From: Clostridia bacterium
Lineage (GTDB): Bacteria; Bacillota; Clostridia; Lachnospirales; Lachnospiraceae
Length of the DNA stretch: 39,391 nt
NCBI GenBank assembly: GCA_910574255.1
Contig: CAJTAK010000023.1
Span: 1 to 39,391 of the forward strand
Reading direction: 5' to 3'
Both the position numbers and the translations under genes were made by a program. Shown here piece after piece: positions 1 through 8,312 of the stretch. Position 1 is the stretch's first letter. The number at the start of each line of letters is the position of its first letter. The notes below the pieces were generated by a model that did no database searches, was not told where the DNA came from, and saw only the letters and a program-made list of their open reading frames with translations.

Positions 1-213
1 CTGGTGTATCTGCTGGTTTACCAAGGCCATGACAGAGTAGCCAAGTCGGGAAGGGATAAACGCTGAAGGCATCTAAGCGTGAAGCCCCCCTCAAGATGAG
101 ATATCCCATACGAAAGTAGTAAGACCCCTTAAAGACGATAAGGTAGATAGGGCAGAGGTGGAAGTGCAGTAATGTATGGAGCTGACTGCTACTAATCGGT
201 CGAGGGCTTGACC
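1..213 (+). rRNA. 23S ribosomal RNA, 3' end (partial)
   Basis: The first 213 bases match the universally conserved 3' part of bacterial 23S rRNA: the segment around bases 40-75 (helices near the 3' end) and the terminal block ending in GGTCGAGGGCTTGACC at about 198-213. The gene enters from the left edge, so only the 3' end is present. The exact mature end cannot be fixed by eye and could be a few bases further on. No 5S gene follows before the next tRNA. Confidence 0.95.
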
Positions 214-342
214 AAAGCGTCATAGGAAGAGGAAGAACAGGAAGAGAAGTAAGACCAAGATGTAAGAGATATATCAGTATATAGTTTTGAAGGTATATGA
301 AAGCGTGAAAACGCATAGAATATATCTGAAAGAAAAGAATAA

Positions 343-414
343 TCCTCGATAGCTCAATGGTAGAGCACACGGCTGTTAACCGTGGGGTTGTTGGTTCGAG
401 CCCAACTCGGGGAG
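343..414 (+). tRNA. tRNA-Asn (GTT), first copy
   Basis: A complete cloverleaf: acceptor TCCTCGA pairs with TCGGGGA, D stem GCTC/GAGC is perfect, the anticodon loop reads CTGTTAA with anticodon GTT, and the T arm has GGTTCGAGCC. No CCA is encoded. It lies 129 bases after the 23S 3' end and is probably transcribed with the rRNA operon. A nearly identical second copy sits at 11277-11348. Confidence 0.95.
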
Positions 415-420
415 CTAGAA

Positions 421-456
421 AAAAACCCGTAAACATCAGCGTTTGCGGGTTTTGCA
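421..456 (+). terminator. Rho-independent terminator after tRNA-Asn
   Basis: The hairpin arms AAACCCG-AAAC and GTTT-GCGGGTTT are followed by a T-rich run. It probably ends the rRNA-tRNA transcript. A structurally similar but diverged hairpin follows the second tRNA-Asn copy at 11352-11390. Confidence 0.75.
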
Positions 457-696
457 TATCTGAAGATAAGTGAGAAGAAATTTTGACAGGCAACATACTG
501 TTAACCGAAAGAGATAAGCCTCAATAGCTCAATGAAATAGTCATATTTGTTAGAAGTTTAGTAGTTTTTTACTCGAAATGACGGGTTTCCATTCTAGTCA
601 ATATAAAGCAGAAATGGCAACATGAAATATTTATAAAAGAAAAAATATATACGGGATGTATGTAAGCGGAGGTAAAGCTGTGGCTTTCCATGTATT
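457..696. other. Non-coding stretch with a tRNA-Asn-like remnant
   Basis: No convincing gene is seen here. Bases 519-534 match the 5' end of tRNA-Asn (344-359) at 15 of 16 positions, and bases 498-507 (CTGTTAACCG) equal its anticodon loop region, but the two pieces are in swapped order and nothing else of a tRNA survives. This looks like debris from a tRNA-Asn copy, possibly left by recombination at this locus. The assignment is by eye, and short matches of this size can arise by chance. Confidence 0.4.
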
Positions 697-734
697 GAAA
701 CCTTGTATTGGATTTATACAGGGTTTCTTTTTTA
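697..734 (+). terminator. Rho-independent terminator upstream of the regulator gene
   Basis: GAAACCTTGTAT (697-708) pairs with ATACAGGGTTTC (716-727) with one G-T pair, followed by a run of T. It insulates the downstream accessory block from any transcription coming from the rRNA side. What transcript it originally terminated is not visible. Confidence 0.75.
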
Positions 735-744
735 TATTAATCAA

Positions 745-773
745 TTGAAGATAGGATGAGAATAGATTATAAT
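745..773 (+). promoter_or_regulatory. Sigma-A-type promoter for the AlbA_2 regulator
   Basis: TTGAAG (745-750), a 17-base spacer, and a consensus TATAAT (768-773). Transcription would start about 30 bases before the ATG at 811. The sequence lies directly after the terminator at 697-734, so it marks the start of an independent transcription unit. Confidence 0.75.
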
Positions 774-810
774 ATAGAAATAATCAAATAATTGAAAGCA
801 GGAAAGAAAA

Positions 811-2178
811 ATGTCAGAACATCAAGGAGTTGAATGGAAGGAAATTTGGAAAGATGAATATTTGAAATGGATATGCGGATATGCCAATGCACAGGGCGGG
901 ACACTTATTATTGGGAAAGATGATAATGGGAATGTAAAAGGGATTCGTAACGCCAAAAAGCTATTAGAAGATATTCCAAATAAAATTGTTTCTACGATGA
1001 ATATTATTGCTGATGTAAATCTTATAGAAGAAAATGGATTAGAATATATAGAAATTATTGTTGATAGTTATCCGTTTCCGGTTAATTATAGAGGAAAATA
1101 TTATTACCGCAGCGGTAGTACCATGCAGGAAATAAAGGGAATAGAATTATTAAAATTCCTTTACGAAAGGCAAGGGAAAACATGGGATAGTGTGCCAATA
1201 CCAGGAGAAACAGCAGATGCCCTAAGTAAGGAAGCGTTGCAGGAATTCAGAAAAAAATCTGTTTATAAAAAGCGGTTAAGTAAAATTGCAGCAGAGGTCA
1301 ACGACAAATTATTGTTAGAGAATTTAAAATTATTTGAAGGAGAAAATTTGATACGGGCAGCAATTTTAATGTTTCATCCTGATCCAGAAAAATGGGTAAC
1401 AGGTGCATATATAAAAATTGGATATTTTGGAGATTCTGATTCTGATTTAAGATTTCAAGATGAAGTTCATGGGCCATTAATTTTACAAGCAGATAAAACG
1501 GTTGAGTTGCTATATGCAAAGTATATGAAAGCTTTGATTGATTACGAGGGTTTACAGAGGACAGAAACATATATGTTTCCAATAGAGGGATTTCGTGAGA
1601 TCCTATTGAATGCCATTAATCACAAAGATTATAGTACCGGAATTCCCATTCAGATTAGTATTTATGAAGATAAAATATATGTTTGGAATGATGGAAAATG
1701 GCCAGAAAATTTGCCTGTAGATGAAATATATAAGAAGCATTCTTCCATACCATACAATCCTAAACTGGCAGATGTTTTCTACAAGGCTGGGGAGATTGAA
1801 TCCTGGGGAAGAGGCTTTGATAAGGTTATGGAGGTATGTAAAAAGGAAAAGGCTCCATATCCCGAAATTGATGCTAACTCCAGGGGCGTTATGGTATTGT
1901 GTAAACCTTGTGAGCAATATAATAAACTATTGAAAGATAGACCTAGAAAAGAACTTTTGCCAAATGTACAATTAGAAAAGTTGTCACAGGAAGAACAAGA
2001 TCGCATGAGTCCAATATTGAAGTATCTGGATGATAATTCTATAATCACCAATGCAATAGGTCGTGATTTATTAGGGAAATCGGTAGCAACGACGAAACGT
2101 TATCTTAACAGATTATGTGAAGTGGGAATTTTGGAACAGAAAGGTGCTGGCAGGAGCTCATATTATGAACGAAAATGA
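811..2178 (+). CDS. AlbA_2 / Schlafen-type ATP-binding transcriptional regulator
   Basis: A 455-residue protein with the layout of the 'putative DNA-binding, ATP-binding' regulators found in many accessory islands. Residues about 5-115 form an AlbA_2 domain (starts VEWKE, with NAQGG and IGKDD). Residues about 255-355 form a degenerate HATPase_c_4 domain (EILLNAINHKDY, YVWNDG, SWGRGFDKV). The last 65 residues look like a winged helix (GKSVATTKRYLNRL). The start is supported by AGGAAAG upstream and by the promoter at 745-773. By family, it may sense a nucleotide or stress and control the operon that starts 102 bases downstream; that link is inferred. In relatives the C-terminal region often carries NEPI/NDTI-type repeats. 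Here such a repeat is encoded just past the stop codon and in another frame. A role as an effector rather than a regulator cannot be excluded. Confidence 0.8.
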   Translation: MSEHQGVEWKEIWKDEYLKWICGYANAQGGTLIIGKDDNGNVKGIRNAKKLLEDIPNKIVSTMNIIADVNLIEENGLEYIEIIVDSYPFPVNYRGKYYYRSGSTMQEIKGIELLKFLYERQGKTWDSVPIPGETADALSKEALQEFRKKSVYKKRLSKIAAEVNDKLLLENLKLFEGENLIRAAILMFHPDPEKWVTGAYIKIGYFGDSDSDLRFQDEVHGPLILQADKTVELLYAKYMKALIDYEGLQRTETYMFPIEGFREILLNAINHKDYSTGIPIQISIYEDKIYVWNDGKWPENLPVDEIYKKHSSIPYNPKLADVFYKAGEIESWGRGFDKVMEVCKKEKAPYPEIDANSRGVMVLCKPCEQYNKLLKDRPRKELLPNVQLEKLSQEEQDRMSPILKYLDDNSIITNAIGRDLLGKSVATTKRYLNRLCEVGILEQKGAGRSSYYERK

Positions 2179-2212
2179 GCCGATAAATGAGCCGATAAAT
2201 GAGCCGATTAAT
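2174..2212 (+). repeat. 12-bp tandem repeat (three units) encoding NEPI in another frame
   Basis: The unit AATGAGCCGATA occurs about three times from 2174, overlapping the stop of the regulator gene. In the frame of the ATG at 2165 it reads M-N-E then (NEPI)x3 then N-K and stops at 2218. The regulator itself is in a different frame and stops inside the first unit. The repeat resembles the NEPIN/NDTIN repeats known from AlbA_2 regulators, so it could be a frameshifted remnant of a longer C-terminus. Confidence 0.65.
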
Positions 2213-2280
2213 AAATGAATATAGATAATTATAGAAATAGGCAAGCTTTTTGGGGTGAAAAATTCTATAGGAGATAGAAA

Positions 2281-3888
2281 ATGAATGTAAAAGAAAAGGT
2301 ACAAGAATTATTGAAATATTGCTCATCTTACCAAGGGCATTCCTATATGGTAGACGAGCGGCGTATAGATGAAACGTTTCGGGTTGTGCTGTCGGAGGAA
2401 ACAGAGATAATAGAGAATTTAGAGCATTTGCATTTTATTTTGCTTACTGGCGAGGCAGGAGACGGGAAATCGCACCTTTTGAGGAGCTTAGGGCAGCGGC
2501 TTTCAGACTATCGTTTTCAGATCTACCAGGATTTTTCCGCCCTCCCGGAGGAAAAACGGGCAATGCCAATTGATGACAGGCAAGAGCCAGGTAAAAAAGA
2601 ACTCATAAAGTTGATAGCGGATATCATAGAGGGAAAGTCAGAGCAACGGATTATCATCGCGGCGAATGTGGGGATATTTACCAAAAGTGTCCTTATGTAC
2701 CATGAACAGTTACTTGATATGTTAAATAAGAAGAATGACAGGGTTAAGATTATTAATTTTGAAAAAAGGAATCTTGCCGATGACAGAGATGCATTCCAAC
2801 AAATTGTGGAATCTTTTTATGCATATGATGGAAAAGAATGTCAGGATAATGAATGTAAGCAGTGCAGGCATTGTGCATATGAAAAAAATATTGATTTTTT
2901 GAAATCAACGTCAGGTATAGAGAGTATCCGGGTTTTGTGCAATACGATTTTTTTAATGGGAAGCCACATTACATTTCGGGAACTGCTGTCGTTATTGGCG
3001 CATTTGGTTACTTTGGGGGAGGGATGCAGTGCGAGACGTGAACGGGAGTATTCTGAAAAGGACGGATTTGAAAATATTTTCACGCTGACAGAGGATAAGA
3101 TCCTCCATAAAATCAGTGGTATGGACCCAGCATTCAAAAGAGACAGTTTCACGGGTGATGATGCACAAAGGGAAATAATCTATAAGGATATTGAAAGTTG
3201 TTGCCAGGAGAAGCGGTTACGTTTTTTTAACGCAGAAAATGATAAGTATAGATTTCTATCGGTAGACTATCTTTCGGAGTTTCGGGATGCCCTAGACAGC
3301 TTTAAAAATGAACCGTTCATTGCGTCCGAGATGATACAGGAAGGGGTTCTTTATCAGTTAAAAAGGGGAATTGGGCGACTGACCAGAAGGGGGCAGAGTG
3401 ATTTGGCGATGAAAGTTGCGGATACTCCTTCTATGTTGGGAGATGATATTCAGACAGAGTTTGAATTGGGGAATATTGATATTATCTGGCATCGCTTTGA
3501 TTTGGATTTTAACAGGCTGGATGCAAAGACGCAGGAAAAGACCAATCAGAATTGCTTCGGAATGAGTTATGTCTATCCCTCAGATGAAGGGAATGGTGAT
3601 AAATTGGAAAAGATTACGCTGATGATTGATTACAGGCTGTTCCGTTATTTGATGATGGCAGATGAATTTTACTATCTGAGCCATAACAGTAAATCCATAG
3701 AAGAGTATACGATTAATACTTTTTTCAGGAAGATATTAAAAAAGAAAAGAGGAGCATACGAAAAAATGTTGGTGAAATTTACAGATCAGGAGGAAAATGA
3801 ATACTGTAATTTTTCACTCGGATTGCAGGAGATGAACAGATTCTTGTATGGCGGAAGAAAGGTTATTAAACTCAAGAAGGAAGGTTAA
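2281..3888 (+). CDS. DptF-like P-loop ATPase, first gene of a five-gene defence-like operon
   Basis: A 535-residue protein with a clear Walker A motif GEAGDGKS at residues 57-64, preceded by a hydrophobic strand (HFILL). A strand RIIIAANVGIF (about 123-133) and the INFEKRNL segment (158-165) follow. A C-x4-C-x2-C-x2-C cluster at residues 187-198 is a likely zinc site. GSHITFRELLSLL at 227-239 resembles a conserved segment of DptF (dnd system-associated ATPase); DptF also uses a GDGKS-type P-loop. This family match is from memory and not checked. The start has AGGAGA seven bases upstream. The gene heads a run of five genes with gaps of 9 bases or less, or overlaps, indicating one mRNA. No phosphorothioate modification genes are nearby, so a classical DndFGH role is doubtful. 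A motor or switch ATPase in an uncharacterised defence system is the working guess. Confidence 0.65.
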   Translation: MNVKEKVQELLKYCSSYQGHSYMVDERRIDETFRVVLSEETEIIENLEHLHFILLTGEAGDGKSHLLRSLGQRLSDYRFQIYQDFSALPEEKRAMPIDDRQEPGKKELIKLIADIIEGKSEQRIIIAANVGIFTKSVLMYHEQLLDMLNKKNDRVKIINFEKRNLADDRDAFQQIVESFYAYDGKECQDNECKQCRHCAYEKNIDFLKSTSGIESIRVLCNTIFLMGSHITFRELLSLLAHLVTLGEGCSARREREYSEKDGFENIFTLTEDKILHKISGMDPAFKRDSFTGDDAQREIIYKDIESCCQEKRLRFFNAENDKYRFLSVDYLSEFRDALDSFKNEPFIASEMIQEGVLYQLKRGIGRLTRRGQSDLAMKVADTPSMLGDDIQTEFELGNIDIIWHRFDLDFNRLDAKTQEKTNQNCFGMSYVYPSDEGNGDKLEKITLMIDYRLFRYLMMADEFYYLSHNSKSIEEYTINTFFRKILKKKRGAYEKMLVKFTDQEENEYCNFSLGLQEMNRFLYGGRKVIKLKKEG

Positions 3889-3897
3889 AATCATCAT

Positions 3898-5442
3898 ATG
3901 GATAAACATCAGAAACAGACGAAGCAGGAGAATAAAAACATATTAAGTGCCTATATTGGAGTCGCCGGACCGGAGACGCCAAAATATTTGGCGGCAAATA
4001 ATTTTTTGACGGATTTTTTTCAGACGGCGCCGGATGGGAAGCTGATGGAAATTAATTATCGGAGTTTTAAGGAAGCCGGAATTATAGCGTGCGAGGAAGA
4101 CGATGAACAGAAGAAAAGACAACTGGAAGCCTCTTTTGACCGTTTTTTCAAACGTTTTTCAGGTCTGGATACAAACTATGAAAACGAAACCTTCTATTTC
4201 CCTTTACGCTCGCAAATGCTCAGGCGTTCCAAGGCAAATCTTCTGCGGCACTTGCATTATAATATGCTGCCGGATATTGAACGGAAGGAAAATTTTCAGA
4301 ATCTTCAAAACGATATACAGAAGTATTTATACGAGGAAGCGACAGGAGTGAACTATCTGCTGAATGTAATGTGCGAGGCATTGTTCCATGGGGGGGACCA
4401 GAAGAGTCCAGCTACAAAAAATCAGGAATTTTCAGCGCAATTAAAGAAAAAACAGTATCGGAAGGTCTGTGAGAATTTCAAGGAGGATTTAGAATGCCTT
4501 CTTACACATCAGTACTTTCGAAAACTTGATTTTTATAAAAAGTATGATTATCTGGCAACATTGCTGAATCACTATGTGATTCAGTTTATTGTAAAGAAAA
4601 GTGTTAATTCCAGAGGAAAAGGAGGAAATATTTTATGCCAGGGGGCGGCGTCCAGCCATTTACTTAGTGGCGGGGCCTTTCATCGTGCATGTGTACAGAA
4701 TTATGCAAAGCTCCGGGAAGTGTTCCCAAAGGAACAGAAGGAATTCTATTTGAACCAGATGGAATTGGAGACTGGGGAGACAAGGGAGATTTATGTATGG
4801 AAGGAAGGCTCTACGCTGTATGTGGATAAGAATTTGGAAGACACTGGGAGAAATGACGAGGATAAAACATTCCTGAATTTTGTCAATCGTGTATTTAACT
4901 CTAATTATAGAAAAGCGTCTGAAAAACCTTTGTATGAATCCATGGAAAAGGCGTTTCGGCTGACGGAGGAAGATACGAAATATTCGTTTAGCATAGAGGA
5001 ATTTGTGACGCTGTATATGAATGTCAGCCAGGCGCGCAAGGGCTCGGCATTGACAAAGATTTCGTCCACTCTGCCTACCTGTGGGAAGGATATTGGTTTT
5101 GTATTTCCCAACAGCCGGTCCAGGCACAAGTATTTTGCGCTGTCTCCGTCTTTGCTGGAATTTTATGTCAGGCTTTATCTTGCGAGAAAGGACAGGACGT
5201 ATGCATATCTGGATACGTTTCTTGCTGATTTGGAAGAGCGTTATGGAATCTGTATCCAAAAATCGGAAAAGATGGATCAAATTTTGAAAGAGCTGGGGAT
5301 AAAAGTTCCCTTTCAGGAATTTAGGAAGAATGAACAGGCATTGCTGGATAATTTGGATGAGAACAACTGCTTGGTGCGGCTTTCGGACAGTGGGTATGTA
5401 GTGACACTCCCAGAAGAGAAGGGGGAATTCAGGCTATTATGA
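3898..5442 (+). CDS. Uncharacterised protein, possibly DptG-like
   Basis: A 514-residue soluble-looking protein without a recognisable catalytic motif, signal peptide or membrane segment. It is rich in charged helices in the first half; the last about 110 residues (from ALSPSLLEFYVRLYL) look like a compact helical C-terminal domain ending in NNCLVRLSDSGYVVTLP, which resembles a winged-helix end. Its place after a DptF-like ATPase and its size suggest a DptG-type partner, but this is positional reasoning. The start ATG follows the upstream stop by 9 bases, with AAGGAAGG before it. The end overlaps the next gene by four bases, pointing to translational coupling and a fixed stoichiometry in a complex. 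Confidence 0.5.
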   Translation: MDKHQKQTKQENKNILSAYIGVAGPETPKYLAANNFLTDFFQTAPDGKLMEINYRSFKEAGIIACEEDDEQKKRQLEASFDRFFKRFSGLDTNYENETFYFPLRSQMLRRSKANLLRHLHYNMLPDIERKENFQNLQNDIQKYLYEEATGVNYLLNVMCEALFHGGDQKSPATKNQEFSAQLKKKQYRKVCENFKEDLECLLTHQYFRKLDFYKKYDYLATLLNHYVIQFIVKKSVNSRGKGGNILCQGAASSHLLSGGAFHRACVQNYAKLREVFPKEQKEFYLNQMELETGETREIYVWKEGSTLYVDKNLEDTGRNDEDKTFLNFVNRVFNSNYRKASEKPLYESMEKAFRLTEEDTKYSFSIEEFVTLYMNVSQARKGSALTKISSTLPTCGKDIGFVFPNSRSRHKYFALSPSLLEFYVRLYLARKDRTYAYLDTFLADLEERYGICIQKSEKMDQILKELGIKVPFQEFRKNEQALLDNLDENNCLVRLSDSGYVVTLPEEKGEFRLL

Positions 5443-8312
5443 TGGAGAAATTTAAAAATTATCTGGAAAAGTACATAGAATTATTAGCGGGGAATCAGAC
5501 AGAATATTTTATTGCCATTGTAGATGTAGAAAAAGAGTTTGTCATGGAGTTTCTGCAAAATAAGTTTTCAAAAGTCCCTTATCAGACGGTATGGGTGGAA
5601 CGGAATGATTATGCGGATGCCGTGCGGCAGCGTAATAACCCGGAGATCCGACAGATTGTATTGCTGTCTAGCGACAGCGTGAAAATGATAGATTCTTTAA
5701 AGGATTTTGTGGAATACCCAATTATTCCAGAAAATCTGGATATATTGTGGGAATGTATAAAGGCGTCGTTTGGAGTAGAATTAGATTCGGAGTGCCGAAA
5801 GATATTAGGAACGGTTCTGGAGCAAAAGCAGATTTCTCTGGAAGATTTATTGGAATATATAGGGGTATGCTGTGAACGCGGGAAGTGTACAGCTGAAAAA
5901 ATGGTGGCGAATCTCTATCGGTTTGAGATTTGGTCAATAAAAAAGTTGCCGAAAGGAGAAAACCTGAAGAAGCAACAGCTTTTGCGGATGATTCGGAGTT
6001 CCAGCCCGCTTTTAGTGGAGACGCGTTTGATTGGAGGGATTACAGGGGGGAAGACAGAATTCAGTGAAAAAGAAGAAAAGGAAATTCTCCGTTGCCTTTC
6101 ACAGAACGATTTGCAACGTTTGTTTCGGAATATTTCATACGATGAGCGGATAGAGCGATTATTTAAAGGGAATCATCAGAAACGGGAAATTCAGGATAAA
6201 GAAAAGCTAGAAGAACAGCAATATGAAAATTCCTACCAATATGTAATACAGGAGAATATCCAGCATAGAATAAAAAAGGTAGAGGAAGAACTTTCCCAGG
6301 AAGAAGAGAATGTGCTGTCGGAAAGTATCTGGCTGTTTGAATATCCGGAGACAGTGGAGCTGACGGAGAAATTCGAGAAAATAAAACAGGATGTAGCACG
6401 CTTGAATTTTACAGATAAAAAACGGGCGGAGATATTAAAAAGCTTAGACGAGCTGGAAACATGCGCCGTGAGTGCTGTGAAGAATGGGGAAACGTTCCCG
6501 CCTCCTTATTTATATCACTATGTAGAGGGCCAGAAGGAGTTTATTGAAGCCTATTTCCGATTCCTTGGAAAGTGTCTTGCGGATGACGGGATTGTGCGTA
6601 ATTGTATAGGAACAGATATTCTGGGCAGAATGCAGAACTTGTTTTGTGTGGAGAAGAATGGAGAGCTTACTATGCCCTTTTACCATCCTTTGGTAGGAGT
6701 ATATTATTGGAAACTACAAAAAAAATTGGAGGAGTATCAGAGACGGTTAAGTTTACAGACAGACAGGTTTGGGCAGGAGGTTATCACTACGCTTTCGCAG
6801 ATAGAGCAGATGAATTTTCCGGTTCAGTATATGGTCTGGGAACGCCAGCTATATCAGTTAGATTATAACAGTCTGCAGAATTGGAATCCATATGTGGTTT
6901 TTCGGAGGGCGGAGGACTATACAGCAGGATCATGGATCAATATTCGTATTTTTAATGAGGATTTGGTGGATTATATTAAGCGGCAGCCATTTCTGCCAGA
7001 AATTCGTGTGACCATAGTCGATCTTAACGATATCCGCGAAATTGAATCCATGATTGAGAGACTGCAAAGATTGCCGGATTCCAAGGAATGTATGGTTCAT
7101 AAAGTGATATTGAATATTGTAAGCGAAAAAGAGGAGGAGCTGAAACGGCAGCTCCAGGAATCCATGGATATAGATATTGATTATCCGCAGGTGCTTTTCC
7201 GGTTTACCAGGAATCTTTATCAGAAGGGGCGGGAGTATGAGCTTAAAAAAATCATTGAACATTCCGATCTACTTTTTTTGGCTGATAGCAGGATTCTTTA
7301 CCAGAAACCGCGGCTGTCGGCATGGCAGGGGGAGAGCGGTTGGTTCCGTATTCAGATGGAAAAACTGAATGTGGAGAAGATGTTGGATGCGGTGCAGGAG
7401 GAGAATCAACTGGAAATACTTTGGGACAGTATCCATTATATAGAATTGGAGGAAGAGGGCAAGATTACCTGTTGGAAGACCCGGGAGTTCAGGCAGACCA
7501 TTTTTCCCATGATTCAGGATGCGGTTAAACAATACCCGGATCTGACGGTTGTCGTAATGTCGTCAAATTCCCGCGCCCTACACCATATTTATCACACCTC
7601 TGGTTTTCAGGCGAGAAAAAGCATCGTACCAGGGCAGGAGATGTTAATACTAAATTATCATAAAGGATGCAGGCGTAAAAAATTGCATGACAGGGGAAAG
7701 TCGGAGATAGGCGTATCTCTGAAACCATTTTTAGAAGGCGTTCTGGGGGCGGCGAAGACGGAATCCCTGTTATATGCGGAAACCGAGGAAGAGAATCCCT
7801 GGTTAGTGATGTCCTATGAAGCCGACGGTTTAGGTATGAGGCTGGAGGTAAATGTAGAAAATGCATTATCGGATAGCCAGGAGAGAAGGGAACATTATGA
7901 GGAACTGGCGAAGAGTATCGAAGAGTTCTTTCATAATGACACATGGTTTAAGCAAAAGCTGATTACTATGTTCTATGAACGGACAGATAGCTATCCGGCG
8001 GCGCTGACGGTTGACTTCCTAGAACGCACAGAGAAGATGCCACAGATAGAATACAGGGAAACGGCGTCTCCCAGATTGAGAAAAAATGTGGATGCAGATA
8101 TTGTGTCTATTCTGGAATTTCAGGATATGATGGAATTCATACGGAAGAGGAGCAGTATTGATGAGCGCACGGTAAACAGCTTCAGAAATTTTTACCAGGA
8201 GGAGACGCTTAGGTATTGTCTTGCGGCAGATCAGTCTCTGCATATCCTGGAAAATGAAACGAGAAGAAAAATGGAGTACATATATAAGGTTATGGAGAAT
8301 ACAAATGAGTAA
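5439..8312 (+). CDS. Large uncharacterised protein (957 aa), faintly DptH-like
   Basis: The largest gene of the operon. No membrane segment is seen. An alpha/beta N-terminal part (residues about 20-115, with VWVERNDYADAVRQR and IVLLSSDSVKMIDSL) is followed by a coiled-coil-like stretch around 250-330, an FYHPLVGVYYW segment near 414-424 and a mixed C-terminal half. The HPL segment and general plan recall the non-ATPase portion of DptH and related HerA-associated proteins, but the typical C-terminal HerA/FtsK motor is absent. Residues 199-206 (GGITGGKT) fit the Walker A pattern, yet the flanks are poor and I see no Walker B, so ATP binding is unproven. The gene overlaps its upstream neighbour by four bases and the next by eight. 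I infer a scaffold or target-recognition subunit; the function is unknown. Confidence 0.55.
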   Translation: MMEKFKNYLEKYIELLAGNQTEYFIAIVDVEKEFVMEFLQNKFSKVPYQTVWVERNDYADAVRQRNNPEIRQIVLLSSDSVKMIDSLKDFVEYPIIPENLDILWECIKASFGVELDSECRKILGTVLEQKQISLEDLLEYIGVCCERGKCTAEKMVANLYRFEIWSIKKLPKGENLKKQQLLRMIRSSSPLLVETRLIGGITGGKTEFSEKEEKEILRCLSQNDLQRLFRNISYDERIERLFKGNHQKREIQDKEKLEEQQYENSYQYVIQENIQHRIKKVEEELSQEEENVLSESIWLFEYPETVELTEKFEKIKQDVARLNFTDKKRAEILKSLDELETCAVSAVKNGETFPPPYLYHYVEGQKEFIEAYFRFLGKCLADDGIVRNCIGTDILGRMQNLFCVEKNGELTMPFYHPLVGVYYWKLQKKLEEYQRRLSLQTDRFGQEVITTLSQIEQMNFPVQYMVWERQLYQLDYNSLQNWNPYVVFRRAEDYTAGSWINIRIFNEDLVDYIKRQPFLPEIRVTIVDLNDIREIESMIERLQRLPDSKECMVHKVILNIVSEKEEELKRQLQESMDIDIDYPQVLFRFTRNLYQKGREYELKKIIEHSDLLFLADSRILYQKPRLSAWQGESGWFRIQMEKLNVEKMLDAVQEENQLEILWDSIHYIELEEEGKITCWKTREFRQTIFPMIQDAVKQYPDLTVVVMSSNSRALHHIYHTSGFQARKSIVPGQEMLILNYHKGCRRKKLHDRGKSEIGVSLKPFLEGVLGAAKTESLLYAETEEENPWLVMSYEADGLGMRLEVNVENALSDSQERREHYEELAKSIEEFFHNDTWFKQKLITMFYERTDSYPAALTVDFLERTEKMPQIEYRETASPRLRKNVDADIVSILEFQDMMEFIRKRSSIDERTVNSFRNFYQEETLRYCLAADQSLHILENETRRKMEYIYKVMENTNE

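Noticed and set aside
214..342. Possible 5S rRNA between 23S and tRNA-Asn
   Set aside because: The 129-base stretch is AT-rich and has none of the conserved 5S segments; too little space remains for a normal 5S gene plus spacers.
6033..6056. Walker A-like GGITGGKT in the 957-aa protein as proof of an ATPase
   Set aside because: The pattern fits, but the flanking strand is weak and no Walker B is visible. Kept only as a note because such short patterns occur by chance.
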